A DNA stretch of 16,656 nt from an uncultured Atopobiaceae bacterium (GCA_905233865.1 CAJOGH010000008.1:1-16656); one strand, 5' to 3'. Shown: positions 1-8,404, counted from the first letter of the stretch. Notes: a model not told the origin generated them from the letters alone. Translations and numbers: made by a program.

Positions 1-1
1 G

Positions 2-358
2 TTCGACTCCATGGCGGACTTCTGCTTTGGTGACAGCTGTGTGGAGATCAAGCTCCCCTGGGGCCTGCTCAACTTTGCCGACCCCTCCACCATGCGCATA
101 CATGATGACTACTATGACTGCCTTGGCGTTGACTTCATGCCCATCACCTCCATGCACGTGGGCGTGGGATCGCAGGGCAGCGCCATCCACCTTATGGAGA
201 AGAGCCTGCAGGGCTGGGGCGAGACGCCCACCAGCCACGAGCGCCTCAAGGAGAGCTACTACTACATCCAGAAGCTCTGGGCGGGCGCGACCGACGAGAG
301 CCACCTCAATGAGCCTGTGGAGCCCGCTGCGACACAGACGGGCGGCGATACCGCATGA
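2..358 (+). CDS. C-terminal part of an unrecognised protein, 5' end outside the window
   Basis: The frame is open from the first bases of the window (codons begin at position 2), so this is the tail of a longer gene. An ATG at 11 is available but has no ribosome binding site in view, and I do not take it as the start. About 119 residues are visible: a beta-rich stretch with FGDSCVEIKLPWGLLNFADP, then HVGVG, an aromatic SYYYIQKLW segment and a Glu/Pro/Ala-rich end. No catalytic motif or membrane segment is seen. The stop codon overlaps the ATG of the next gene (ATGA at 355-358), so it belongs to the same coupled cluster as the HEAT-repeat protein and the glycosyltransferase. From that context a role in making, modifying or exporting a surface polysaccharide is likely. 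The 'EIKLPWGLLNFADPS' block recalls C-terminal beta-sandwich regions of secreted carbohydrate-active proteins, but this is a weak impression from memory. Confidence 0.7.
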   Translation, partial: FDSMADFCFGDSCVEIKLPWGLLNFADPSTMRIHDDYYDCLGVDFMPITSMHVGVGSQGSAIHLMEKSLQGWGETPTSHERLKESYYYIQKLWAGATDESHLNEPVEPAATQTGGDTA

Positions 359-1463
359 GGATCGAGTTCCTTGTCTTCTTCTATATCATCGTCTCCATTG
401 CCATGGGCCTCTTTGCTTTGAGTTCGCGTACCTGCAGCACGAGCGCATTCGCACCTACTTCTTTAAGAGGAACGCAAAGCAGACCTACGACATGCTCTCG
501 CACGAGATTCGCACCAATGCCGACTTCCCCACGCCTGAGCACAAGGAGTCCCTGCGCAAGCAGCTTAGGCGCCTTCCCGCCATGGAGGCCTTCGACCTGA
601 CCATGGACCTGCTCGAGAGCGAGAGCCCCGACCTTGCCAGCCGTTACCTCGTCGGCATAGCGGACGTCTTTGAGAGCCTCGCGCACACCATCCCAGGTAA
701 GAGCGACATCCACACGTCCTACTGGTGCTACCTCGTACGCAAGTGGTACCGGGGCGACCGCGAGTCCACGCCCGTCATCATCATGCTCACGTCGCTCGCA
801 CAGTCGCCCTCACTCTACGTGCGCCAAAACGCTATCAGCGCCCTCGCCAAGGTCTCGTCCGCACGCAACCTCGCCATCGCGTTTGCCGCCTGCAGCGACG
901 GCCAGGTGTTCTACCACCCACGGCTGCTCACCGAGACCTCCATGACGTTCGCCGGCAACAAGGCCGAGCTCGCAGTGTGGCTCGGCGCCTTCTTTGACGA
1001 TCTTGACGACCAATCCAAGAGCGCCGTCATAAACTACTGGCGCATGACGCGCACGGGCGAGCCCAGCGACATGCTTGCCATAGCCACGAGTCCCGAGTAC
1101 GACTCAGAGGTTCGTCTGGCAGCCATGCGCTACTTTGCCACGAACCCCGACCCGGACGCCGAGCCGTTCCTTCAGGAGATGGCCTCCACCCACGACAAGG
1201 ACCTCTGGGAGGTCGCGGTCGTCGCCAGCGGCGCCCTGGCCTCGTACCCAACCCAGGAGAACGCCGCATTGCTCAAGCGCAACCTGTCCAGCAGGTCGTG
1301 GTTCGTGCGCAACGCCGCCGCCTCAAGCCTGCTACGCCTTCGCACAAAAATGGACCTGGACTTTGCCGATGTGCTTGAGGGTCCTGACCGCTACGCCAGC
1401 GAGATGCTCCGCTACCATATCGAGCTCGAGGAGCTCAGCGCCGCGGGAGGTGGTAGCGCATGA
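355..1463 (+). CDS. Membrane-anchored HEAT-repeat protein, interrupted by an apparent frameshift
   Basis: Two overlapping frames make up one protein. From the ATG at 355, which overlaps the upstream stop as ATGA, the sequence reads MRIEFLVFFYIIVSIAMGLF, a clear N-terminal membrane anchor. That frame then turns to nonsense and stops at 600. The body continues in the -1 frame from about 417 (FEFAYLQHERIRTYFFKRN) to the stop at 1463. One missing base, for example a T in the TTT run at 417-419, would join them into about 370 residues. The body has repeated amphipathic helix pairs typical of HEAT/ARM repeats, such as YVRQNAISALAKV, EVRLAAMRYFATN, WEVAVVASGALASY and WFVRNAAASSLLRL. HEAT repeats are protein-binding scaffolds and no enzyme motif is present. 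The stop overlaps the glycosyltransferase start (ATGA at 1460-1463), so a synthase partner or scaffold is inferred. If the shift is real, the first in-frame ATG of the body is 492. A sequencing error is equally possible. Confidence 0.8.
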
Positions 1464-2875
1464 CCATAGACGTCGAGGCCATAATCCGCGTCTTCCTCTA
1501 CGTGACCAGCATCTTCTTCTTTGCCTACCTGGTGGGATACTCCACCTTCCTGTTCCTGAGCGTCACGGCCGGCAGCTCGATCCTGTACCGCCGCAAGCGA
1601 GAGACGCACTACAAGAACATGATTGCGACCGACTGCTTCGTGCCCATCACCCTCATCGTGCCTGCGCACAACGAGTCCGTGACCATCGTGAGCTCGATCC
1701 GCTCGCTGCTTTCGCTGCACTACTCCATCTATGAGATCGTCGTGGTTGACGACGGGTCCACTGACAACACGGTGCAGGCCATCCTCGATGCGTTTGACCT
1801 CCACGAGATAGACAGCCCCATCCGCCTCAAGATACGCTGCTCGCCTGCAAAGAAGGTCTGGTTCGGACGTCAGGGTCGCACCCCCATCACACTGGTCACC
1901 AAGGACAATGGCGGCAAGTCCGATGCGCTCAACCTTGGCATCAACGTAAGCAAGTACCCTTACTTCATCTGCATCGACGCCGACTCCGTGCTGCAGCGCG
2001 ACTCGCTGCACGAGATCTCGATGCCGCTCATCGAGGACGAGCACGTCGTCGCCGTTGGCGGACTCGTGCGCCCTGCAAACGGCATCAAGCTCGAGGAGGG
2101 CCGCGTGGCCGCGTACTCGCTGCCCCACCAGATCATTCCCGCCATGCAGGTCCTGGAGTACGACCGCTCGTTCTTGTCGGCACGAATACTCTTTGACCAG
2201 TTCAATGGCAACCTCATCATCTCGGGTGCCTTTGGCCTGTTCAGGAAGGACATGGTCATAGCCTGCGGGGGCTATGACACGACGACGGTCGGCGAGGACA
2301 TGGAGCTGGTCACCAAGCTCCACGTGTTCTGCCGCACCAACAACATCGACTACCGCATCCGCTACGCACCCGACGCCATCTGCTGGAGCCAGGCACCCAG
2401 CACGCTCCATGACCTTATCCGCCAGCGTCGACGTTGGCACATTGGCCTCTACGAGTGCATGACAAAGTACCGCAGGATGATAGGCAACGGGATGTTTGGG
2501 GCAGTGGGCCTGGTCAGCTACACCTACTTCCTCATCTATGAGCTACTGTCCCCCCTCATCGAGATGCTCGGTCTCGTGATGGTCCTCGTGGCATGGTCTG
2601 CCCACTACATCAACGTCCCGTTCATGATCACGTTCTTCATCATCTATGCCTTCTTTGGCGCCGTCATATCGCTCACCGCGTTCTTCTCGCGCATCCAGAC
2701 GCGCGACCTGAGGATCTCTACCTCGGACACCATCCGCGCCATCATTCTGTCTGTCATCGAGATCACCGTGCTTCGCACCATTATGATGCTCACACGCCTT
2801 TCCGCCCTCATCGGCTATCGCAAGCGCGAGGACCGCTGGGGCAAGATAGAGCGCAAGCACATAGACGTGTCTTAG
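1460..2875 (+). CDS. Processive family-2 glycosyltransferase, polysaccharide synthase type
   Basis: This 471-residue inner-membrane enzyme has the architecture of PgaC/IcaA, hyaluronan synthase and cellulose synthase cores. A membrane helix lies at about residues 8-35. The GT-A catalytic domain follows with VPAHNES (67-73), VVDDGS (95-100), NGGKSDALNLG (150-160), the DAD nucleotide/metal motif (173-175), the catalytic-base motif GED (278-280) and QRRRW (322-326, a perfect QxxRW). Three or four hydrophobic helices follow at about 345-450, and the tail is short and basic. All family-2 processive motifs are intact, so it should polymerise a sugar from a UDP- or GDP-sugar and pass it across the membrane. 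Substrate cannot be read from sequence. There is no PilZ domain. The ATG overlaps the stop of the HEAT-repeat gene by ATGA, with GGGAGGTGG just upstream as ribosome binding site. A c-di-GMP phosphodiesterase gene follows 174 nt later. Confidence 0.92.
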   Translation: MTIDVEAIIRVFLYVTSIFFFAYLVGYSTFLFLSVTAGSSILYRRKRETHYKNMIATDCFVPITLIVPAHNESVTIVSSIRSLLSLHYSIYEIVVVDDGSTDNTVQAILDAFDLHEIDSPIRLKIRCSPAKKVWFGRQGRTPITLVTKDNGGKSDALNLGINVSKYPYFICIDADSVLQRDSLHEISMPLIEDEHVVAVGGLVRPANGIKLEEGRVAAYSLPHQIIPAMQVLEYDRSFLSARILFDQFNGNLIISGAFGLFRKDMVIACGGYDTTTVGEDMELVTKLHVFCRTNNIDYRIRYAPDAICWSQAPSTLHDLIRQRRRWHIGLYECMTKYRRMIGNGMFGAVGLVSYTYFLIYELLSPLIEMLGLVMVLVAWSAHYINVPFMITFFIIYAFFGAVISLTAFFSRIQTRDLRISTSDTIRAIILSVIEITVLRTIMMLTRLSALIGYRKREDRWGKIERKHIDVS

Positions 2876-2891
2876 ACTGGCGGGCGTGACC

Positions 2892-2924
2892 ACCGTCAAA
2901 GGGCGCGCATCGCCCGCGAACGGT
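2892..2924 (+). terminator. Nested stem-loop after the glycosyltransferase gene, possible terminator
   Basis: ACCGT (2892-2896) pairs with ACGGT (2920-2924) and inside it GGGCG (2901-2905) pairs with CGCCC (2911-2915), closing a CGCAT loop. The two 5-bp stems are separated by a 4-nt by 4-nt internal loop. It starts 17 nt after the stop codon and precedes a promoter-like element, which suits the end of a transcript. No T-run follows, so it may be a weak or Rho-dependent end, or a 3' stabilising hairpin. Confidence 0.35.
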
Positions 2925-2961
2925 ATGCAAAGGGGCCACACTCGCGCTCAAGCCTGGTTGT

Positions 2962-2992
2962 TTGTTACTATCAGGAAGCTATCAAGATAGTA
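2962..2992 (+). promoter_or_regulatory. Putative promoter with a 7-bp inverted repeat ahead of the EAL gene
   Basis: TTGTTA (2962-2967) and GATAGT (2986-2991) match the -35 and -10 consensus at 4 of 6 positions each and are 18 nt apart. TACTATC (2966-2972) and GATAGTA (2986-2992) form a perfect 7-bp inverted repeat laid over both elements, and an inner CTATC-AA-GATAG dyad (2979-2983/2986-2990) shares the right arm. A regulator bound here would block RNA polymerase. Transcription would begin near 2998, some 50 nt before the ATG at 3050. Confidence 0.35.
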
Positions 2993-3049
2993 GGGAAGCC
3001 GGTGCCTGTGGCCATATGACCTTGACACCGCACGTAGGAGGGGGAGGTC

Positions 3050-5962
3050 ATGCCACTTGTTACTCCGGCGGGATCGCCTCCCGCATCTAAGAGACGCTTG
3101 GGAATCCCCAACTACAGCAAGTTCACCTTCTCCTTTGAGGAGTACGTCGCCAAGAGCGACCCATCGCAGCTGAGCCTTGCGGTTCTTGACATCAAGAACT
3201 TTCGCGGATACCGTCACCGCTATGGCTATGACGCCAGCAACGAGCTCTTGAGGCTCGTTGCAAAGACCCTGAGCAACGTCGTCGACAAGGGTGTAGTGGG
3301 CCATCTGGCACACGACAAGTTTCTCGTTTGCGCACCGTCCAACCTCATCGCAGACTACATCACGGCCATGCGCGACAAGATCATGGCATTTAGGAGCGAG
3401 ATCGAGTTTGAGGTAAAGGCTGGCATCGTAGAGCTTTTGGAGACACAGGACCTCGACGAGCTCAAGGAGCGAGCCGTCCTGGCATGCGACGCCGCCAAGC
3501 GCTCGAGCGGCATCCCCTACCGCCTGTACGACGAGCATCTGCGTCGCGAAGTCGAGATGCGCGCCCACGCGCTCAAGGCGCTCGACAAGGCCATCGCAAA
3601 CGGCGACATACAGGTGTACATCCAGCCGCACGTGCGCGTCCAGACGGGTGCCGTGTGCGGTGCCGAGGCCCTCGTCCGCTGGCTGGATCCCGACTTTGGC
3701 ATGCTCTTTCCCGGAGACTTCATCCCTGTCCTCGAGGAGCATGGCCTCATACACAAGGTGGACCTCCACGTCATCGATCGCGTGGCGGCTGAGATCCGCA
3801 GGCGCATGGAGAGCGGCGAGCCCTTCGTTCCCATTTCGGTCAACCTGTCGCGCCAGGACTTCACAGCCTGCGACATCGTCACTGAGGTGGAATCCATCAT
3901 CAACCGCAACCGCATCCCACGTGAGCTCATAGAGCTTGAGGTCACCGAGACGGTGCTCCATGCCGACCCGGGCATCTTCCGTGAGTCAATCGCGGCCTTC
4001 CGTCGCCTGGGCTACCAGGTGTGGATGGACGACTTTGGTGCGGGCTACTCGTCGCTCAACGTCCTCAAGGACTATGAGTTCGACCTGCTCAAGATAGACA
4101 TGAACTTCATGCGCACCCTCGACGCGCAGGCAAACTCGCGGGTTATCGTCTCGTCTATCATCGACATGGCAAAGCAGCTGGGCATCCGCACGCTCGCCGA
4201 GGGCGTGGAGACGGTCGAGCACATGGACTTCCTGCGCTCGGTCGGCTGTGAGAAGGCACAGGGCTATCTCTTCTCGCGACCCGAGCCCATCGAAGTGATC
4301 TCGCACATGATCGACGAGGGCAAGCTCGTGCTCGAGGACCTCGAGAGCGCGCGCTACTACGACAAGTCGGGCCGCGTGAACCTGCTGAGCCCCCAGCCCC
4401 TGGGCGGGTCGAAGGCACACGCGAAGGTCGAGGGAAGCCTGCCTCTAGCCATCGTTGAGACCTCGCGCGAGCGCACCGTGTTCCTCCAGTGCAACCGTGC
4501 CTTCGAGGCATTCGTGCGCACCCTCGGCTTTGCCAGTACCGCCGCTATCGAGAAGGTCTTCTCGCAAACCTACGGAGGGGCGCCCCATGCGTTCTTGGAC
4601 GCGTTCATGGCGGCCAAGGCCTCTGGCACGGAGCAGCACCTCAACTACGTCGCGAACGGCCACACCTGCCTGGTGCGCGTGGCCTACATAGCGACCTGCG
4701 ACAGCCGCGAGGTGGACTCCTACCTGGTGAGCGCCATCGAGCAACGGGGAACCACCAACGAGGTGTACGCCTCGCTCATGGACGTGTCCAAGAGCAGCAT
4801 ATTCAACATGTTCTCGCGCGTGGACATCCTCTCCGAGGCAAACGACCTAATCGAGAACCTCCACACCACCGGTACACGCTACCTGGGCGAGCACGATACG
4901 AACGACGTCATACGGTCGGTTGAAACCTTTGCGCAGAACAACATCCACCCCGACGACTGTAAGCGGTTCCGCGAGCTCTTTGACACGCGTGAGCTCAACG
5001 GCAAGATCCTGAGCACGGGCAAGGGGTACGTGACCGAGAGCTTCCGCACGCGCACGGCCGTGGGCGGCTACGAGTGGCAGGCCTTCACGGTCATGCCCGT
5101 CATCCACAAGGGGCGCCGCTACTTCCTGTCCTGCGTGCGAGACGCCGACGAGGCACCATCTGACCTGCTCCCCCACGCCCGCGGGATCATCCCCGAGCGG
5201 CTGCTATGGCAGGCGTTGCTCAACGTCGAGTCCATAGGCATCTTCTGGAAGGACCAGCAGCGCCGCTTCATTGGGGCCAACCAGCACTTCATCGACTACT
5301 ACGGCTTTGACTCCGCCGCGGACTTCGTGGGCAAGACCGACGAAGAGATGGGCTGGCACATAGACCCGGTGCCCTTCAAGAGCGACGAGGAGCGTGTGAG
5401 CTTGCAGGGCGAGACGGTCAACGACGAGATAGGCCGCTGCATCGCGCGCGGCACCGTGCGCACCATCGCGGCGACCAAGACACCCGTCATCGAGGACGGC
5501 GAGCTGCTGGGCTTCGTGGGCTTCTTTCGCGAGGTCAGCCGCGAAGAGGAGGATGCGGAGTTCCGTGCGCCCCGCAGCCTTGACGAGGTGTACGAGACCT
5601 ACCGGGATGCCTTTGAGAAGCGCGGCATCGACTTCATGAGCCTGTCGGCCAAGCTGGAGAACGCCCACGACTACGAGAGGCGCTATGACGAGGACTACGT
5701 CCAGCGGCTCATGCAGGTGCTCGTGCACAACGTCGAGAAGGTCGAGATGAGCCGCGGTGTCGTCGCACAGTCGGGCAAGTACCGCATCACCATCCTCCAG
5801 CAGCTCCAGAGTGCCTCCGAGATCGATGCCTTCGTGCGCTCGTGCTCGAGCGTCCTCAACGATCTCACGGTAGTAGACGGTGTCCCCTGCCGTCCGCGCA
5901 TGTCCGTGCGCCTTGCCGTTGCCTCTCGTGACGGAGTGGGTCACGCAAGCCACGCAGACTAG
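3050..5962 (+). CDS. c-di-GMP phosphodiesterase: EAL domain with degenerate GGDEF and PAS-like sensor domains
   Basis: The 970-residue protein begins at an ATG preceded by a very strong Shine-Dalgarno (AGGAGGGGGAGG, 3036-3047). Residues about 38-160 resemble a GGDEF domain whose signature is ruined (HLAHDKF at 85-91 where RxGGDEF is expected). Residues about 170-425 form an EAL domain with every expected metal and catalytic residue: E206 (EAL), N265, E297, D327-D328 (DDFG), K348, E384 and Q404. It should therefore hydrolyse c-di-GMP to pGpG. Residues about 464-700 look like two PAS-like folds (one with NIHPDD at 631-636), and about 715-830 is a better PAS domain. The last 130 residues resemble a second, still more decayed GGDEF fold. 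No membrane segment or signal peptide is visible, so it is cytosolic and probably senses a soluble ligand. It lies directly downstream of the polysaccharide synthase on the same strand, which makes the polymer its most likely target process. Confidence 0.92.
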   Translation: MPLVTPAGSPPASKRRLGIPNYSKFTFSFEEYVAKSDPSQLSLAVLDIKNFRGYRHRYGYDASNELLRLVAKTLSNVVDKGVVGHLAHDKFLVCAPSNLIADYITAMRDKIMAFRSEIEFEVKAGIVELLETQDLDELKERAVLACDAAKRSSGIPYRLYDEHLRREVEMRAHALKALDKAIANGDIQVYIQPHVRVQTGAVCGAEALVRWLDPDFGMLFPGDFIPVLEEHGLIHKVDLHVIDRVAAEIRRRMESGEPFVPISVNLSRQDFTACDIVTEVESIINRNRIPRELIELEVTETVLHADPGIFRESIAAFRRLGYQVWMDDFGAGYSSLNVLKDYEFDLLKIDMNFMRTLDAQANSRVIVSSIIDMAKQLGIRTLAEGVETVEHMDFLRSVGCEKAQGYLFSRPEPIEVISHMIDEGKLVLEDLESARYYDKSGRVNLLSPQPLGGSKAHAKVEGSLPLAIVETSRERTVFLQCNRAFEAFVRTLGFASTAAIEKVFSQTYGGAPHAFLDAFMAAKASGTEQHLNYVANGHTCLVRVAYIATCDSREVDSYLVSAIEQRGTTNEVYASLMDVSKSSIFNMFSRVDILSEANDLIENLHTTGTRYLGEHDTNDVIRSVETFAQNNIHPDDCKRFRELFDTRELNGKILSTGKGYVTESFRTRTAVGGYEWQAFTVMPVIHKGRRYFLSCVRDADEAPSDLLPHARGIIPERLLWQALLNVESIGIFWKDQQRRFIGANQHFIDYYGFDSAADFVGKTDEEMGWHIDPVPFKSDEERVSLQGETVNDEIGRCIARGTVRTIAATKTPVIEDGELLGFVGFFREVSREEEDAEFRAPRSLDEVYETYRDAFEKRGIDFMSLSAKLENAHDYERRYDEDYVQRLMQVLVHNVEKVEMSRGVVAQSGKYRITILQQLQSASEIDAFVRSCSSVLNDLTVVDGVPCRPRMSVRLAVASRDGVGHASHAD

Positions 5963-6021
5963 CGCCGTATGGAGACTGTGGGAACGTCACGGGACACAAC
6001 GTGAGCGACCCCGCGCAGGAA

Positions 6022-6027
6022 TACAAT
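6022..6027 (+). promoter_or_regulatory. Putative -10 element for the rRNA methyltransferase gene
   Basis: TACAAT matches the sigma-70-type -10 consensus at 5 of 6 positions and lies 50 nt ahead of the ATG at 6077. No convincing -35 is seen. The element overlaps the alternative ATG at 6026, which argues against that codon being the translation start. Confidence 0.35.
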
Positions 6028-6076
6028 GCCTTGCACTGCAACTACGGGCTACGGTGTCCCGAGGAAAGGAACGACC

Positions 6077-8362
6077 ATGGAATTCTTTGCAACCTGCCCC
6101 GCCGGCTTTGAGCAGCTGCTCGCAGACGAGCTCGCCGACATGGGAGTCTCGTCCATCAGACCCCTCAGCGGCCAGGTGAGCTTTACCGGCGAGCTTCGCC
6201 ATGCCTACCGCGCCTGTCTCTGGTCGCGCCTTGCCTCCAACGTCGTGTGCGTCATCGCGCGCGTCGACGCCAAGGACTCCGACACCCTCTATGCCAGCGC
6301 GCTCGAAGTTGCCTGGGAGGACCACCTTGCCATGGGCGACACGTTCTCCGTGAACGCCCATGGCACGAGCGAGACCCTTGTAAACTCAAAGTTCGTCGCA
6401 CTGCGCACCAGCGATGCCATCCGCGACCGCATGCTGGCCAAGTCGGGCACCCGTCCCACCTCCACGCCGCGAGACGCCGACCTCTCCTTTGTCGTGCGCC
6501 TGCGCGACGACCGCGCCACCATCGGCGTGAGCCTTGCGGGCGGCACCCTCTTCAACCGTGGCTACGAGCTCTCTAGCGGCCGTGAGGGACAGTCCGTCCA
6601 CGCACTGCGCCCCGACTACGCCGCCGCGGCCCTTCACGCCGCGGGATGGGCAAACGCCAGTCGAGAGGACGGCGCCGTCTGTGTACTGCTCTACGCCGGC
6701 GGCGGCACATTGGCCGCCGAGGCGGTTGGCATGGGCACCGACCAGGCACCGGGCCTGCTGCGCCAGCGATGGGGCCACGAGCGGTGGCTCAAGGGCAGCG
6801 CTCGCAGCTGGTCCAACCTAGTCAAGGAGGCTCGCGAGCGCGCAGCCACCGGACTTGCGCGCGCACCAAAGATCGTCGTCGTAGACGACCGCCGTCGCAC
6901 CGAGCGCGACTGTCGCCGCGTCCTGGGCGCCGCAGGCATGACAGCAGACCTCTCGTTCATCGACACCCCCGAGGGTGTGCCCGCCAAGCTCGAGGGCGCG
7001 TCGATCGCCTGTGCCGTGGCAGATACCTCCTGGCCGCACGCCGACGAGCTCAGCCTCTCCGTGTGCTGCAACGATACCCTTACCCACCTTGTGGACGCGC
7101 TGCCCGCACGGACGCGCGTGGCCACCTTTTCCAGTGACACCTCCGTGAGCACCGCGGTGGGCACGAGCCCCGAGCTCACCTTGGACGTGCGCCTGGGCCG
7201 CGACAGTGCCTACCTCAGCTCGTATGTGACCGCGCAGGAGACACCCGAAAGGACCCATGTGACCCTTGCTGATGGCACGAGCGTCAACGTTGCCATGGCA
7301 GCCAGCGACCAGTTTGCGGCCCGTCTGCAAAAGGTGGCTGCCGAGCGCGCCGCCTGGGCCCAGGAGGAGTGGGTGAGCTGCTACCGTGTCTACGATGCCG
7401 ACCTGCCCGACTACAACGTGGCCATCGACCTCTACACCCAGGCCGAGGAGACCTGTCGCGGCCGTGCCCCCAGACGGTGGCTCGTGGTGCAGGAGTACGC
7501 CGCACCCCGCGAGATAAGCCGCGACAAGACCTCCAAGCGCCTTCACGACATCGCCGCCATCGCGCCGCGCGTCATGGACGTGATGCCCCAGAACGTCTTC
7601 TTCAAGACGCGCACCCGCTCCAAGGGCGGCTCGCAGTATGCCGACAAGAGCGTACACGGCAAGACGCACGTAATCGAGGAGGGCGGCCTGCTCTTTGAGG
7701 TCGACTTCATGAGCCACCTGGACACGGGCATCTTCCTCGACCACCGTCCCACCCGCGAGATCATCCGCGAGATGGCCAAGACACGTGCCGGCGAAGGTCG
7801 CAGGTTCCTCAACCTGTTTGCCTACACCGGCACGGCCACCTGCTATGCGGCCGACGGTGGCATGACCAATACCACCACGGTGGACATGTCCAAGACCTAC
7901 CTGACGCGTGCCAAGTCCAACATGCGCCGTAACCGCTTTAGGGGTCCCGGCCACATCTTTGAGCAGGCCGACGTCCTCAAGTGGGTGGCGGAGCAGCGTG
8001 CAGCCGGCGAGCGCTACGACCTGATCTTCTGTGACCCGCCGACCTTCTCCAACTCGTCGGGCATGCGCCGCCGCGGTTGGGACGTCCAGCGAGACCACGG
8101 CGAGCTGCTCATTGCGCTCACGCGCATGCTCACGCCTGACGGCGTCGCGCTCTTCTCGTGCAACCTACGCACCTTTGAGCCTGACATGAAGAAGCTCGAC
8201 CGCGCGCACGTCGAGATTGTAGAGATCACCCGCGACACCTCCCCCATCGAGCGCTTTGGCATAGATCCCTCGCAGGTCCCCGCGACCACGATCGCCCAGG
8301 ACTTTGAGCGCAATGCCAAGATTCACAAGGTGTATCTGGTCCGCCGAGCCCAAGAGGGCTAG
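6077..8362 (+). CDS. rlmL: RlmKL-type fused 23S rRNA guanine methyltransferase with degenerate RlmL half
   Basis: The 761-residue protein has the layout of bifunctional RlmKL, which in E. coli makes m2G2445 (RlmL half) and m7G2069 (RlmK half) in 23S rRNA. I chose the ATG at 6077, behind AGGAAAGGA (6062-6070), because the frame upstream to 6026 overlaps a -10 box. Residues 1-160 are a THUMP-like RNA-binding region beginning MEFFATCPAGFEQLLADEL. Residues about 160-400 match the RlmL methyltransferase by position, but its motifs are gone: the DPxCGSGT loop is LYAGGGT (205-211) and NPPYGER is ADTSWPH (315-321). The C-terminal RlmK half is intact, with NLFAYTGTA (579-587) for SAM binding and DPPTFSNS (653-660) as catalytic motif. 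The expected activity is thus m7G methylation only, with the first half kept for RNA binding or folding. A single-gene transcription unit is likely. Confidence 0.9.
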   Translation: MEFFATCPAGFEQLLADELADMGVSSIRPLSGQVSFTGELRHAYRACLWSRLASNVVCVIARVDAKDSDTLYASALEVAWEDHLAMGDTFSVNAHGTSETLVNSKFVALRTSDAIRDRMLAKSGTRPTSTPRDADLSFVVRLRDDRATIGVSLAGGTLFNRGYELSSGREGQSVHALRPDYAAAALHAAGWANASREDGAVCVLLYAGGGTLAAEAVGMGTDQAPGLLRQRWGHERWLKGSARSWSNLVKEARERAATGLARAPKIVVVDDRRRTERDCRRVLGAAGMTADLSFIDTPEGVPAKLEGASIACAVADTSWPHADELSLSVCCNDTLTHLVDALPARTRVATFSSDTSVSTAVGTSPELTLDVRLGRDSAYLSSYVTAQETPERTHVTLADGTSVNVAMAASDQFAARLQKVAAERAAWAQEEWVSCYRVYDADLPDYNVAIDLYTQAEETCRGRAPRRWLVVQEYAAPREISRDKTSKRLHDIAAIAPRVMDVMPQNVFFKTRTRSKGGSQYADKSVHGKTHVIEEGGLLFEVDFMSHLDTGIFLDHRPTREIIREMAKTRAGEGRRFLNLFAYTGTATCYAADGGMTNTTTVDMSKTYLTRAKSNMRRNRFRGPGHIFEQADVLKWVAEQRAAGERYDLIFCDPPTFSNSSGMRRRGWDVQRDHGELLIALTRMLTPDGVALFSCNLRTFEPDMKKLDRAHVEIVEITRDTSPIERFGIDPSQVPATTIAQDFERNAKIHKVYLVRRAQEG

Positions 8363-8404
8363 AACGTATGGCGCCGCCAGAGGTTTGGTAGTAGTCTTTG
8401 GCAT

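Noticed and set aside
27..354. Upstream part of the HEAT frame, open from 27
   Set aside because: The translation is Arg/Ser/Pro-rich shadow sequence in the wrong frame of the first gene. The real N-terminus is the membrane anchor starting at 355.
1412..2440. Long open frame (342 codons) on the - strand across the glycosyltransferase gene
   Set aside because: It is opposite a gene with every family-2 motif intact, its translation is rich in Val/Asp/His/Arg as expected of a complement of GC-rich coding DNA, and no family is recognisable.
3022..3027. Perfect TTGACA -35 hexamer before the EAL gene
   Set aside because: A -10 at 17 nt would fall on the Shine-Dalgarno at 3045 and none is present.
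2876..3049. c-di-GMP riboswitch between the glycosyltransferase and EAL genes
   Set aside because: The gap was read for GEMM-type conserved segments because of the context; only simple inverted repeats were found.
6818..8098. 426-codon open frame on the - strand opposite the rRNA methyltransferase
   Set aside because: Antisense shadow of a high-GC gene; Gly/Val/Ala/His-rich translation without any motif.
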